Of a stretch of 64,000 bases of DNA, positions 14,260 to 27,204 are shown in pieces. The notes beneath the pieces are model-generated. The model saw only the letters and a list, made by a program, of their open reading frames with translations. It was not told where the DNA came from and did not search any database. Source of the DNA: Leptobrachium leishanense (lineage: Eukaryota > Chordata > Amphibia > Anura > Megophryidae); contig CM019069.1 of the NCBI GenBank assembly GCA_009667805.1, forward strand, positions 94,151,204 through 94,215,203, given 5' to 3'. Both the position numbers and the translations under genes were made by a program. How positions within the stretch are numbered: position 1 is the stretch's first letter; every line of letters starts with the position of its first letter.

Positions 14260-15427
14260 GCTGTATAGAATGGAGATGCCAAGGTCCAATGGACACCTGC
14301 TTCTCCTTCCAGTAGTGCGGCAGCTTACATTTTAGATGAAACAGTGAGTAAAAATCCCTTGGATTGGCCAGACACTACTTCAGCCATTCTGGAGTGGGAG
14401 AAGTCTATGATCGCTGGTGGATCGGCAAAAAGGTGAGTTCACCAGACAAAACATGGGGGACGTCGTCTGTGCACAGAAGGCAAACCCGACAAACCATCTT
14501 CCAGTCGTCACTTGCAAAAGGTTTAAACTATTTTAGGAAGGTGGCAACACAAAAAAGTTTTAAAATAAAGAATGGTGTTAATTATTTATGAATGCACAGT
14601 ATGGCTTTTTCATTAACTTTAATATTAAAGGATGTATGAGTCAATATTATATTTAATTTACAAAATGGATCCTGAATAGAAAGAGTAATGTATAGTATAG
14701 GATTATACTTGTAACTTTAGGGACCTGTGTTGGCGATTGAAAAGATTTGTACATAAATTTGCTGATATAGTGACATTTTTAAGAGCAGACATACATGCAA
14801 GAATATTGCTTTCAGGGCAATTAGATGTTTCAAAGACCCTGCTGAAAGTATGGCTAGATCCTAAGAAATGTCACTTTGATACAAATCCTTGTATCTAGAC
14901 AGCTCAGGATATTGCTTTGTTGTATTCAGAGGTTGTTGCCCTGGCATAAGAGAAACTTCCATTATAGATTCTTTGATGTTTGTGGTAAGCAATGAAGTGT
15001 AGTGAATAAAATTGCCAACAATAGCACAAACATCCCTATAGTAATACCACTACAGTATATCAAAATTCCAACAATTTCCCTGCTAATTTAATGCACTGTG
15101 TTTCGATGTCTAAACTTTGATTGGCTTGTATAAGTATTAATCAAAAACCCTGATGTATGAAAAACATAAGATTGTAAAATCAGACTCTCCATTCATTCCT
15201 CATTTCTTTATGCAGACTGTAAACATGTGTAGCTATAAATTGTATGAAGTATGTTTCTGTGATGATCAGTGCACTTTGTTAAGGACAATAAGGGCAAATG
15301 TCCTATATTTTAGTATACTACTAGTTGTCTTTCGGTTTGATCTATCAGAAGGATAAAATCAACAATCGATATTGCTTTTCTTACTAAAAATAAGTTAATC
15401 TATTCCAACATTTATTATAAAATGTTC
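14260..15427. other. No recognisable gene
   Basis: AT-rich, ORFs under 76 codons, no repeat structure identified. Confidence 0.55.
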
Positions 15428-15720
15428 TTTTATTTATTTATTTATAAAGGATTTTACCAGGAAGGATACATTGAGATTTCTCTCGTTTTTAAGTATGTCC
15501 TGGGTTCAAGAACATTGAAGTGTTACAGTTACAGAAATACAAAGTAATACAATGCAAGATATTGAAAAAACACATAAATATACAGATTAACAGAAAATAA
15601 ATATGTAGGAAATATAGTCACTAGGTTACATGTTTACAGGTGCATTCTGTATTGAGGTATGTTAGTAAGGAGCTTTTGAGTGACTTAAGACTGGGGGAAG
15701 ATTTGATGGTGTTGTACATC
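15428..15720 (-). pseudogene. CR1/L2/Rex1-group LINE 3' end
   Basis: On the minus strand the last coding residues read IKSSPSLKSLKSSLLTYL, then NTECTCKHVT and a stop at 15621-15623. The 3' UTR follows (GAGAGAAATCTCAATGTATCC, with one base changed) and ends in an AAATAAATA-type tail at 15428. The same C-terminus and tail occur at 58560-58918, and a bare tail at 59985-60063. It is heavily 5'-truncated, as LINE insertions usually are. Confidence 0.85.
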
Positions 15721-16467
15721 ATGCAACTAACACCCACAATGAGCCAAAATATTTTTTTAACAATGCAGAAAGTGTTTCCTTCAGAATTTGTTAGGATTGC
15801 CTCATAATATTTCCAGACACAATGGCTTACAAAATAGTGATATTTCTTGTTGAATTTTTTAGGCCTTCTAGGGGACATCTACCAATACTACCATATACTA
15901 CACAAAAATATTGTAACTTTACTACTAATACTATTAATCCCTTCACTTCCAACATCAATGATTTTGAAACCACCTGCTGGTGCCCCAATATCAAGTCTAC
16001 TTGTTTTGGTCTAATTCTGGAGTACGGCATAGGAATTTTAATTATTGCAATTAAAATTAATTTGCAGATGGGCCCCAGAATTTGTCACCAACGTGTTAGC
16101 ACCTCAAGCGGGACACCTGAGTTGTTTAAAAGAAACTGAATAGCTTAGAATCCTTTTTTTTTTCTTTTTTTCAAGGAAAATATTGTCCAAGCAGTATTAT
16201 GGAGATGTAATTGTACCTTTTTGGCCAGCAGTTGGTGCCATCGGCTTGTCAACTAGTGCATACAGTTTGAAAATGTGCTTTTGAGATTTTCAAGATTCTA
16301 TTCAATGCATCGTACTGCAAATTTATTTCCCATAAATCCACTGGGTCCTTGCAGTGGTTTTATGGAAAACAACTTTGAATGAGATTAATGCTAAACCTAA
16401 ATAGAGTTCATTGGGTTTCAAATGTGGATAAATTGGTGGGTGGTGGAGATAGGGGGGTTATTTGGAC
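15721..16467. other. No recognisable gene
   Basis: Short ORFs only; no element ends. Confidence 0.5.
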
Positions 16468-16475
16468 CCCATATC

Positions 16476-17391
16476 CAGTGGCGTAGCGTGGGATGCCTCT
16501 GGGGTGGTCACTTCTGGCGCAATTTTCTTAGGGGTGCAAAATTTCAAAAGAAGTTTGAACCGCTAATATTTTCCAGCAGGGATCAACAAGGTGTCCGCGA
16601 CAGGCCCTTGCATGGGCAGCCGCCAGTTTTGCGGCGCCGGCGGTGACTTAGCACTCAGTGTCCGGAAGGGAGGACCAGGACAGAAAATTCTGGTCCTGTC
16701 CTGACTCCTTCTTAATGCTGACATGCATGTAGCAGCGCAGCATTATTTGACGGAACACCCTGTATCAGGTTTGTCAGCCCCTCTTGAAGCCCTGTGCCAG
16801 CCCCCCGCCGCTGGCAGCCCTGCAGCCGCTGAACAGGAAGAAGAGAGGGAGGCGCCTGCCCTGCAGCACATTTAAAATCTGGTCCCCACTAAGCCCCCTG
16901 GACAGCTCCCCCCCAGGCCACCAGCAACTCCACACAGGTAGGCAGCACTGTGTGACCAACACAGTGAGGGGGTTTGGGTAGAGCGTGACTGGAGGTTTGG
17001 GTAGAGAGTGACTGGAGGAGAAAGAGAGACTGGGGGTACTGGGAGAAAGTGGGGGTACTTGGAGAGAGAGTGACTTCGGGGTACTTGGAGAGTAGGACTG
17101 GGGTACTAGGAGAGAGTGACTGGGTGTGCTGGGAGAGGGTGACTGGGTATAGTGTGAGAGTGGAACTATGTTAGGGTATACTGGCACAGGGTGACTGGTA
17201 GCGTGTGGGGCATGTTTGTGTTTCTTTTATTATATCAGTATTTTGTTAATATACAGTACATGTGCTTGTGGGGTAAGGGGGTCAATACTGTACTAGTAGA
17301 AGGGAATCAGGGTGTGTTACCGTGTCCACAGGTTGGGGGGTGTGCAATTCTTTCCTTGCCCCAGGTGCTGACAACCCATGCTACGTCACTG
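16476..17391. mobile_element. hAT-like non-autonomous element M, copy 1
   Basis: The ends CAGTGGCGTAGCGTGGG and CCCATGCTACGTCACTG are inverted repeats (15 of 17 positions match). The flanks CCCATATC (16468-16475) and CCCGTATC (17392-17399) are an 8-bp duplication with one change, as for hAT elements. The element sits inside a family P repeat. It holds a 22-24-bp minisatellite at 16975-17170. A second, inverted copy lies at 43631-47721 and is interrupted by another element. ORFs in it are not conserved between copies. Confidence 0.85.
16975..17170. repeat. Minisatellite inside element M
   Basis: Imperfect 20-24-bp units of GGAGAGAGTGACTGGGGTACTT type. The inverted copy of the element carries an expanded version at 43870-44310, so the array expands or contracts within the transposon. 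Confidence 0.85.
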
Positions 17392-17960
17392 CCCGTATCT
17401 CCCGATCGGTGGAAGCTAGAGGGTCATGTTTGGTATTATTGGAAAGGCCAGAGCAGGTTAGGTGTTAAAAAAAAATATTTTTTTAAATGTATAATGCATC
17501 ACTATTGTTCACTTTTCAATTATGATGTGAACAAGGATTCTGCACTAACGAAAAATGTGGTGTTTTTTTTTCAGTCTTGTCTAAAATCACCTATTTTCTC
17601 AGAAAAATACAGTAACAGGTTACCATTTCTAATTTTTTTAATACTCGTACCTCCTTAGAATATCGAACTGCAAAGGCTTGGATGACAAAATATGAAAAAA
17701 AAAATTTTTCATGCTGTAGATCAGGGGTGGGGAACGTTCGGCCCGTAGGCTGTATAAGGCCCGTGGCTCATTCCGGCTGCGCATCTAGGTGGCCTGGCCG
17801 GTGGAGCATGAACTATGGCTTACAGCCCGTCTGATGTCATATTTCTTTACATTTTTTGTTATAGCATTCTGGCAGGACATGACGTATACATATAATAATG
17901 ATCTATTATGAGTCTGCCGGGAAAAAACATGACTTCAAATCGCGTTGAAACATGATGAGC
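17392..17960. repeat. Family P repeat, partial copy
   Basis: It shares CCCGATCGGTGG-AGCTAGAGGGTC, GGAAAGGCC and ATAGCATTCTGGCAGGACATG with 9275-9837 and 42240-42740. It is interrupted on its left by element M. A further insertion seems to lie about 17720-17830 (GGGGTGGGGAACGTTCGGC onward), because the family P sequence is broken there. Confidence 0.7.
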
Positions 17961-18300
17961 ACATGGAGGAGCATAGAGGCGCTGCAGGATGGGTCGATGG
18001 AAGTTGTGACGGAATTTTACCGAAGGTGGTTTTACTGGGAGGGCTATGCGGCCTCGTTTGGCGCTAGGTTGCGTGCCCTGGCGCGACCTGCCCTGGACTA
18101 GATTGATCTCGTGATGGTCTCTGTACCTTGCTAGCCTGTGTACCCTTGACTGAAGAGACAGAAAGCCTTACAACTGAAGGCAAAGAAGAGAGCATGAATA
18201 AAATTTAAATTTAAAATAAAATTTAAAAACCATGAAAAACTATCCGTGCACTGAATCATACACACAACATAACAAGAACGTTGAAAAAAATCAATTATTG
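17961..18300. other. No recognisable gene
   Basis: Unassigned sequence between a family P repeat and a LINE fragment. Confidence 0.4.
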
Positions 18301-19345
18301 GGTGGTTTGGATTGAGATTATATAGGAGAGCAACAATAAAAGCGATCGGGAAGTTTCAAACCAGCCATAGAGGCCCTAAGAGACAAGGCGTGTAGAACCT
18401 TCCACCAGCCCAACATAAATATTCCAAGTCCATCGGAGCACCTCTAACAATGCTTCCCGGGCTGAGCTGGGCAGACTCCCCTTACTTCTTGCAGTACAGA
18501 AGAGGGCGCTATCATACTGGGACCACCTAAACCTCAACAGCCTCAACTCATACCACCATAAAGCCCTACTGGCCAACAAGGACCACCCCAAACCATGTGG
18601 GCTGCAACAACTCATATCTACCCTGATCATCCAAAGCCCCCATGAATGCAACCTGACAAAATATCAAATAAAGGCCCTAATTAACGATTCCAGGGAAAAC
18701 TATATCAGAGAATGGAGACCTGATATAGCAAACCCTCAAAAACTCACCATTTACCAATCCTTACAGAGGGAATACAAACTGGCCGCATACCTGTAGGTAC
18801 TACAAGACCCCAAGGACAGACCGATCCTGAGCCGGTACAGACTGAGCGCCCACAGCCTGGAAATCGAATCAGGGCGGCATAGCCAGACCTACAAGTCCAG
18901 GGAGAATAGACTGTGCCAGCGTTGTGACCAGGGGGCCCTGGAAGATATGATCCACTTCCTCCTACAGTGCCCCAAGTACTCAGCACTGAGGGAAACTCTC
19001 TTCCAGAGACTCTCCACTCTCATCCCGGACTTCACCTCTATAGAAGAGACGAGGAAACTCCACATCATACTGGGAGAAAAGGAGCCGGCGGTGAAAATAT
19101 CTGCCCAATATGTCACAGAATGTCACAGACTGAGAGGAACATGAGAGATCCCGGACTTATAAATCCCCAACACGGACTCGCCCCCATCCCACTTCACATT
19201 ATCCCTTACCCCTGATGATGTCCATGGACTTGCCCATTCCCCCCCATACTACCCCCCCTCCACCTCTTATAACCTCCCCATATGCTTTTGGCAATGCTAA
19301 AATGTATTTGGTCCTGCCAATAAAGCTTATTTTGATTTGATTTGA
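18300..19345 (+). mobile_element. I/Nimb-like LINE, 3' fragment with (TTTGA)n tail
   Basis: It contains the last part of ORF2, a short 3' UTR with AATAAAGC, and a tail of repeated TTTGA units ending about 19345. Pentanucleotide tails of this kind and the C-terminal cysteine motif fit I-clade (Nimb-type) LINEs of fish and frogs. The 5' part, including endonuclease and catalytic reverse transcriptase, is missing. Confidence 0.7.
18408..19144 (+). pseudogene. LINE ORF2 C-terminal domain, I/Nimb-like
   Basis: The frame reads RAELGRLPLLLAVQKRALSY, then YRLSAHSLEIESGRHS, then the cysteine-histidine motif LCQRCDQGALEDMIHFLLQC (C-x2-C-x8-H-x4-C), and ends at TGA 19142-19144. In LINE ORF2 proteins this region follows the reverse transcriptase and probably binds nucleic acid. 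A TAG at about 18795 interrupts the frame, so the copy is dead. The Nimb-type assignment rests on the C-terminal motif and the tail, not on the reverse transcriptase, which is absent. Confidence 0.75.
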
Positions 19346-20185
19346 TCGCCCCAAAATAGCTCCAAGAGCAATTCTTCACCATGCGGGGAAGGACTTTACT
19401 GCAGATAAAATAAGTTAATTCTGTTAAAGTGCTTGATTGTTAATACCCTTAAATGATGTCCATGTACAAAATAGCTAAATCCTTAACAAGACGATTGTCA
19501 CTACAATGAGGAAATTGCATATTATACATAGCTGAATATCAATTGGGATGTAAAAGTAAAAGACACCAATACTATATTTTGGTCATAATAGAAAGGCATC
19601 AATTATTTTGCCTAATACAAGTATGTTGCTCGCCAGTTGTCTACAATCAATTGATAGAACAAAAGGGGGTCGGTATGTCCAGTATAATCAGTCTATATGT
19701 CCTCCCATCAAGGGATTACCATAAATTATTTCAACAAGTTTGTATACAATAGATTTGATTGCTACACAAACATAAAACCAACACCATGAGTCAATAGTAT
19801 CATTGTATATAATTGGTTAATGCCACAATCGCATCGTCATAGTATGAGCCAAGCCACAGCAATGAACCCTGTGTAGGGAGAATGGTCCAGGCCCAAAAAA
19901 TAATTGTTACCGAGCAGTGAAATTAAAGGAGGCTCAACACCCTACTAGGTGAATGTACCTAATAAAGTGGTCAGACAGTGTATATAGTTATGTTAGTGTG
20001 TTCCTTAATGTAGGAATCTGATCTATACATGCCTTATCTATTAATTTAACAGCATTTGGACTATTGCACTATTCTGGGGTTTATTGTGTGCCTAGGATTA
20101 TATATGTACAGTATGTATATATATCCCATAAAAGGAAAACTTTAGAATTTCTACAGTTGTCTTCAACTATTTAATTCACTTTTTT

Positions 20186-20187
<2 letters not shown>
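19346..20187. other. No gene; possible Tc1-type end at 19925-19980
   Basis: Mostly unassigned. The block CCTAATAAAGTGGTCAGACAGTG followed by TA at 19981-19982 resembles the end of a widespread vertebrate Tc1/mariner-type repeat (ACTTTATTAGGTAC). Only one end is present. Confidence 0.4.

Positions 20188-20223
<36 letters not shown>
20188..20223. repeat. (AT)n microsatellite
   Basis: About 36 bp of uninterrupted alternating TA. Confidence 0.95.
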
Positions 20224-20228
<5 letters not shown>

Positions 20229-20744
20229 CTTTGAACATTTGAAAACCATTATAGTTTCATAAAACTGCTAAATTACAGTAGCTGTAGATGGATGAAGCAA
20301 TACGGTTTTGAGCTGAATATGTGGATTCTTGTTTGAAGCTCTTCTTAAATGAAGCATGGAGGTTATTTTCCAGTGGAAGGTGAGGTAATAATATGCTCAT
20401 AGTGGAAGCGAAATGTTTGAAATGTTTGAAAAATGTTGCAGAAATGCCAGTTTAATAACATATAAACAAAAGACAATATAGGCTCTGGGATTTGAGAAAT
20501 ATTTTCTTTGTTGCATTATCACTTTTGTCATGCCTTGCTGGTTCTTTCAACTTTTTCTGTCTTGCCTGTTTAGCAGAATTATGTCAGATGATTTTTGTTT
20601 CATATTCTTAGTACTCTTACAATTTTTTTCTTTTCTTTTTACTACTTTACTCTTATTTTTTAAACCTTTTTTTTTTCTTCTTCAAAGCACCTTTGTTAAC
20701 CCTAGATATTTTAATACTTCTACAGAAACCATTCCTTTTTCCTC
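20224..20744. other. No recognisable gene
   Basis: T-rich, no motif. Confidence 0.5.
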
Positions 20745-21930
20745 CATTTTTTTTATTTTTTATTTGAAAAGTATAAATTATAAAATTTTGGACAAGGGTA
20801 CAGAAAAAAAAAATAGGGGAGGGGAAGGGGAAAGGAACATAAAATGACACCCTAAACAGCACGTTTCACTTGAGAGAACATTGCTTAAGTCATACACTGA
20901 AGGTCCAGGAGTAAAATATAATCGCGCAATTCCCAAAGGGGTAGTACCACCTTGTAGCGCACCTGATGGCCCCCCTACCCCTGAGTCCTCTCAGAGGTCC
21001 CCGACTACCCCTCATATACATTGTTTAATAAAGTACAATTCCCACAGGAAATGCTTGGGAGGTGACAGATCTAGTAATTGAGTGGCCAGTCGATCATATC
21101 CCCGAAATCTTTCCAGGTGAGTAGTGAGAACAGACAGTGGGTGGATGTACCATTTTCCAGTTCCTGGCTATCAGCAATAGGGCCATGGAGACAATGTGGA
21201 ACCACATCCTGGTTTGTTCTAGACAGCACTGGACCTCTCAACCCCACCAATATGAAATCCTTTACCCATAAATTTTGGTAATTCCATAGTGGAAGTTCGT
21301 GGTCTGAGAAGGCTATGTAATAACCAATAGAAATTAAACCGCATGGCCATTTGAGAAGGGGTGCAAATACTTCCACACACTGTCAAAGTCCGTTTGTGGA
21401 AGTGGTAAAATGCTAGAAAGTCTTGGCGTTGAAGTCAAGTATGGAGCTGAATGTAAGAGAAAAGTATTATTCAGCTTAAATCGCGCCATGAGAGTAGGGC
21501 AATCTAACAAATTCTGCTGATCATATAATTGATTGATAGTGACTGTACCCCTTTCCTCCCAATGATGGCAATTAAAGTGGGGGAGAAGATAGCGAAGTAT
21601 CCTTACTGGGGACGCATGTGAAACTGGGCTAGTAGTAGAAATTTTCAAGAAAAAGAATCCCACACCGCCAAGGACACCGTGGTCGTGGGGAACATGGGAG
21701 AGTCCTTCTACCATGGGCGTGCGCTCGGCGGAGTCCAAAGTAGTACCCGCAGTTCATGCGGACAGTACGCCGTCACTTCCATACCCACCCACTGAGGACA
21801 ATCATTATAGTGGAAACATGACATCATGGCAGATATATGAAACGCTTTATAAAACATAAAAATCAGGAATACCCAGCCCCCCCATCCACCCACCTGGTCA
21901 ACATGGGCAATTTGATACGCAGACATCTAT
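20745..21930 (-). pseudogene. L1-like LINE ORF2 C-terminus and 3' end
   Basis: On the minus strand two overlapping frames carry a degenerate ORF2 tail: LPHFNCHHWEERGTVTINQL and LLDCPTLMARFKLNN, then the next frame with DFILVGLRGP and LPLWNYQNLW, stopping at 21071. About 320 bp of 3' UTR follow, ending in an A-rich CAAATAAAAAATAAAA tail near 20745. The order (WEERG, a region like P-TL-FKL, A-rich tail without simple repeat) fits L1-clade elements of frogs (Tx1 included). Frames shift near 21370 and 21720. The assignment is by overall likeness and moderate. Confidence 0.55.
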
Positions 21931-23751
21931 AATCCCAGATAAAGGCAGTAACTATCCATTGCAAGGATTTAAAATATGCATGTTTCAGTATTGCATTTAG
22001 CTATTTTCCTTGCTTTTAGTGTCTTGTTCTCAGAAGAGGAAGCAGAATTGCTGTCCTCATTGGTTTATTGATGGGCAGAACACAGACGTTCCATGGGCAT
22101 TTGTCAGGTTTTGCAATGAGAAAACCACATTCAATGCTTGGTACTTTAGAGTTGACGTTGTTTGTGTACTTTCATGTTTGTCACCACATTTTAATCTTTG
22201 TGTTTGCAAATGTATTGAGGAATCATTGTTGTGTTTTTTGTTTTTTTGTCTTCATGCCTTATTTATTCTTTTTCTGTCATTCTTGGCTAATTTCATGTTT
22301 GGTTTTTGACCGATTCTCCATATTGGGCAGTGCGTACTTCGACTCACACTCTCTGGTGAGTGTGTGTTCCTATACTTATATTGGCAGGAAAATAGGGGCT
22401 CTGCTGTCTGCCACCATTCTTAGTGACTTTCAGATTTTTCATGCAGCAATTTTCTTACATGAACTGGCAGCGATTTCCTTTAGCTAAATCGCATCTCAAT
22501 CATCATTTCAGTGATAACTGAATGCAGCCCAGTGCTTTTCATAGTTTTTGCTCTCAGGTTTTTCATCTATTAGGCTAAAGGTATAGCACATATATTTCTT
22601 GTTATGAATATATACTGTTGAAAGCATGGAATGCTAATAAAGTGACATTCTCTTTTATATAGTATATGATGGGGGCTTTTTGTGTACTACATGTATTTGG
22701 TTGAAGCTGCAGGAGTTGTATAATATAATTTTGAGTTGTATGTGTTGCAAGGTTAGGAGAACAGTCTGTATTTGTGATCTTGGTGTTAATGCTTTCTATT
22801 TAAAGGAGTCCCCTGCCAATACCATCAAGGGCAACATATTAGAATAGATACTGCACAGAATTGATTTCCCTATACAGACAGGAAGATATATGCCAGGGGG
22901 TATTTTAAGTAAAACAATTTCTACGGTAAACCAAACTGAGTTAGGTTTTTATTTTATTTCTATCCCTAGGTACATAATGTATGGTGTTCCTGTCGAGCAT
23001 ACATATTGCATATACAAACCTGTGCATAAATCTAATGTATAGTTTAGCTACAATCCCTGCAATTTGGGTTTGCAAAAGTAGAATACACTTTCCTATGGTC
23101 TGTGCAAATATATACGTATATATGCTAGGAAAGATGAAATAAATGTAAAACAACGTAACTTGTTCACTTGAGTTTATTTATTACGTTTTGCCAATTTAAA
23201 TGATTAAACTTAGTGGTGTCAATATCCAGAGGGGCTGTGTGGATAAAGAGGATACAAGTATTAACCTATGCCCCTTGATCAAAATGGTGTCACAGGTCCT
23301 ACCTATCGATCATCATGTTCCACTGTTCTGCTTCCCAGGGCATCCTCTCCGCGGTGAACATGTCTCCCTTGCACAGTACATTTGATGCAGAAAGCGCTTT
23401 GCGTTGTTAATGCATTCCACTGTGCCTGTGTGTCATTTTCAATCCAAGCATCTAGATTTGAGTCTTCTGCACCGTTCACACACATCTTGGCGCACGAAAG
23501 TGACACCAGTTAATGAAAGCTGTCCTGTTCTTATAATTAAGGACAGATCCAAATGACTAGATCCCTGTCATGGTTTTCGTTGCCCCTCTGCATGTGCTTT
23601 GCTACTTTGTGTTATGTACCAAACCCAGGTTGTTTAATTGACCTCTCTGTTATCTCCAATCCTTGATGACCGTTTATTGTCTGGCTACACAGATAATCCC
23701 TTGTCTAGGACCAGAAGAAATCAATCTATATTGTGTACTTCTATTTTCTCA
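21931..23751. other. No recognisable gene
   Basis: AT-rich; the longest ORFs (99 and 139 codons, both opening between 22010 and 22070) are hydrophobic by composition only. No element ends seen. Confidence 0.55.
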
Positions 23752-24734
23752 ACCTCTGGCATAGGCGTGCGCAGCCTATTACATTAGGGTGTGCACCCAA
23801 AAGCTCAAACATAAATTTATATATATATATATATCCACAAGTTTCAGCACTCACGCCTCTCACAAGTATCCTTTGACTCTTTTTGCCTCAGTGCCAGGGG
23901 CGGACTGACAAGACTCAGGGCCCCCCCAGACCAAATAAAGCAAGGGCCCCCCACCAGATTCCACCCATGGAGCCTTGTGCGTCCCAGCCGCGAGCTGTGC
24001 CTGAGCTCATTCTCGTGAGATTGCGCACCACCGCATAAGAATTGCAGAAGGAGACTAGGAACTATATGTTCCCATTCTCACTCTGCTCCCGGGGAGAAGA
24101 AGCAGCGGATCGCGCTACCTTTTTTACCGCGGGATGAGAAGCGAGTACGGAATTTAATGGGGGGGGGGGGTAGGAGAATGCAAAATCAGCTTTGTGTAGA
24201 CCATATTTCACAGTGAAATACCATCTCCCATGTGGAAGCGCAGGTTACTTTGGAATAGTCTGTGCTCCCACACAAAGCTCACAATTAACGTCTCCCATAG
24301 TAAATATAGGAGACGATAACGTACAGTAACCTCATGCATGGGTTGGAAACGCAACATTAGAGCCACAAGCTCAGCATGCGGCTCAAATGGAATAGCGTTT
24401 CCTGACGATAAAATAACTACAGGAGACGTTATGTGTAATGTTTCCTGCAGTTATCTTACCGACAACTATGGAATATTATCCCAGGTTGGCTCCACCAAGC
24501 TCACCTTAACTTTATGTGTGGCTCGGGATGGCTGTGGCTGGTGAAATTGGCTGGCAATGCTATGGCTGGTCTTGCCGGCACTGGTTTGCTGACAGGTCCT
24601 GGTCTGGTACCCGCATGCAGAAGCGGCTCCAGATATGTTGAGGTCTTAGGCAAATTTCCATTATGGGGCTTCACAGTGCCAACAAGCAGCCTGCTCCCAG
24701 ATGATTTGGAGGACAGCATGTGTGTATGAGTGTA

Positions 24735-24960
24735 TCACAGAGAATCACAGCAATAAAACTCACGCACATATACAGCGCACATCACAGAGCTCCGCAGCAA
24801 TAAAACTCACGCACATATACAGCGAATATCACAGAGCTCCGCAGCAATAAAACTCACGCACATATACAGCGAATATCACAGATCTCCACAGCAATAAAAC
24901 TTACAGTATTGTGTTTGTTCTGTGTATGAGCGGGCTTTTTATTGCTGTGGAGCTCTGTGA
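24735..24960. repeat. Tandem repeat, about 52-58-bp unit, shared by three loci
   Basis: Units contain CAGAGCTCCGCAGCAATAAA and ACTCACGCACATATACAGCG. The last unit is in the opposite orientation (TTTATTGCTGTGGAGCTCTG). The same unit occurs at 40112-40330 and once at 43110-43180. It lies inside hAT-like elements at two of the three places. Confidence 0.8.
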
Positions 24961-25240
24961 TATGCACATACACAGCACATATTACTGTATCAGAGCATCA
25001 CAGTATAACACAGTAATGTGCTGTGCGTATGAGCGTATCACAGAATCCTCAGAAATAGAACTCAAATATTAATATAAATGTTATTTTAAAATAATTATTA
25101 AAGTGAATATAAATTATAAGTACATATTAATAAAATATTTTAATTATATTTAGTTCATTATTTTAAAATATATAATAAAGTTTATATTTATTATATAATA
25201 TATACATACTCACTTAACCCACCCCCCCCACACACACACA

Positions 25241-25425
25241 AATGGCTCCTCTCCACCCCAGACACTGTCTTAACCCCTCACACACACACAGTCTTCTCTC
25301 CACCCCAGACACTGTCTTAACCCCTAACACACAGTCTTCTCTCCACCCCAGACACTGTCTTAACCCCTCACACACAGTTTCCACACTGGCTCCTCTCCAC
25401 CCCCAGACACTGTCTTAACCACCCC
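25241..25425. repeat. Minisatellite, 44-55-bp unit
   Basis: Four units of CTCTCCACCCCAGACACTG plus TCTTAACCCCTCACACACA, inside element N. Confidence 0.85.
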
Positions 25426-26010
25426 CCCCCTCCATTCTATGACTTCCTCCCCAGACACTTAATGCCACACACACTACTGCCCCCTTGACTCACCCCCCCC
25501 CCTGCTTTAGCTGCTGCTTACTTCTTCCTTGGAGAGTTCAGCTCTGCAGGCATGTGGGGGCGGGGCTTCTGTCTCCGTGTCTGTGCAGCAGCTCTGAGTC
25601 TTCCAAACTACAGGGGGCCCCTCACGAGGCAGGAGGAGTCGGAAGGGCCCCATCCATAGCAGGAGGCTGAACTGCAGCAGCAGGCAGCCCCACCTTGAGT
25701 CTCTTCACACACAATACTGGCGCCGGGTGCCACGCGCAGGCGCACATGATGTCTGCTCAAAAGTCATGTGATGACACGTCACATGTGCACCTGCACCTCC
25801 GCGATCAGTCAGTAGAGGGTGTTTGGAGAAGCTCCTGTGGTAGCCTGCTGCCTAAGCTTCCTCGCTCTCAGAGCAGATGACAGCGATGAGCGCTGGAGCT
25901 GCGGGTTCAGCCAGCGGCAGTCACGGTAAAAAAAAAAAAAAAAAGCTGTCTGATTTAGGGTGTGCCCAGGCACACCCGGCACACCCCGTGCGCTTGCCTA
26001 TGACCTCTGG

Positions 26011-26562
26011 CTATTCCTGACTAGTCTTAGATTTGTAGGTTACCCAGCCGTTCTATGGACCGGTTTTGCTTAGGCTTTTTTATACTTTCCTGGTCATCTG
26101 CGTGTTGAGTCACATTGTCAGATTATGCCACAGGGGGGCCTGAGCCCAGTATGCAGTGGTAACTGGTCTTGCGTAGGTGGATATGCGGAACGGTGGACAA
26201 GCAGAAGCAGATTAGGTAGAATATTGCAGGATGAAGGGGGCAGCTGATGGAGGAACCAGAAGGCAAGTTGGGCGAACAGGGACAGGTATCCTGATAGGGT
26301 TCAGGGTATGCTGGGTTATCTGGATCAGGAATAATGCAAGATTAGAGCAGGGTGTAGCACCTCTCTGTTTGCAGGAATAAGCTTCAATAATGAAACAAGG
26401 TGAGGAGGGAGGCATGGTACTTTATTCATGAGATGTCAGGTGTATTGACTGTTGGCGTGCTGGTTCAGAGCTGCGGGCAACACTCTTCAAGTAGCTGCTC
26501 AGTGCAGACACGGATTCTGACACACATCCAGTCCTTGACAACTTACAATTTATAGGGTTATT
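26011..26562. other. No recognisable gene
   Basis: Unassigned; GC content higher than the neighbours but no motif seen. Confidence 0.45.
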
Positions 26563-26745
26563 CAGAGACAGACGATCTGGCCCCGAAATTGCGCTGAACA
26601 GTGAATTTCCCCATATGGTACAATTTCGTGGCCATTCGGCTATTGAGAATTTTGGCGAATTGCAAGCAAAATACGGTGGCTGTTCGAAGGCAGAGAAATC
26701 CCCATAAAGAAGCAATGGTTAACTTATACAAAGAACACCTTTAAT
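26563..26745. repeat. Fragment of the CAGGGTTATTCAAAG MITE family
   Basis: AGGGTTATTCAGAG, then GATCTGGCCCCGA and GTGGCCATTCGGCTATT, parallel 10053-10210. Only the left part is present. Confidence 0.7.
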
Positions 26746-27204
26746 TTAAACTTGCAAACTCTAGGTCTAAAAAAAGAGAGAAAAAAAATAATATTCCTGC
26801 AATTATGAAGCAAGGCTACAACTTTGCTTCAACATAAGTAGATGGGGGGGAGGGGTTAAAAAAAAAACCTGCACAATTCTTCATTTATGCTTTTTCTCTA
26901 TTTGGAGCATTTTTGAAAGTGCATTACTCATCTTAGATTGATCTGGTAAACCAAGAATGCAAGAGTTGGCAATGAAAGCGTTTGTAATTGAAATAAGGAT
27001 ACATTGTCATCTGCCATTCATAAAGTTTAACGCTGTTGTCATCATGGAAGATATAAAATTAGAGGGTGATTATCTGTTCACGCAGCAGCTCTATTCACAT
27101 GATTTGACATATGGGTCCTTACTAAGAGAATGAGCGATTCCAAATGCGCAAAAGAGAAAAAAAATGAACTGTTAAACTGATTTTAAAGAAAGCATTCTTA
27201 CGGT
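26746..27204. other. No recognisable gene
   Basis: Unassigned AT-rich sequence. Confidence 0.45.

Larger units (their letters stand above)
23760..26002. mobile_element. hAT-like non-autonomous element N (2.2 kb)
   Basis: An exact 8-bp duplication ACCTCTGG flanks it (23752-23759 and 26003-26010). The ends CATAGGCGTGCGCA and, reversed, CATAGGCAAGCGCA are inverted repeats, each followed further in by a GGGTGTGC motif. The interior is patchwork. It holds a (TA)n run near 23818, the start of another hAT-like type (CAGGGGCGGACTGAC at 23892), a 52-bp tandem repeat (24735-24960), an AT-rich palindromic zone (25060-25200) and a minisatellite (25241-25425). I see no transposase, so movement would depend on an enzyme from elsewhere. 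Confidence 0.85.

Noticed and set aside
22010..22490. Two overlapping ORFs of 99 and 139 codons with hydrophobic stretches
   Set aside because: The composition follows the T-rich DNA. No splice sites, homology or domain can be supported.
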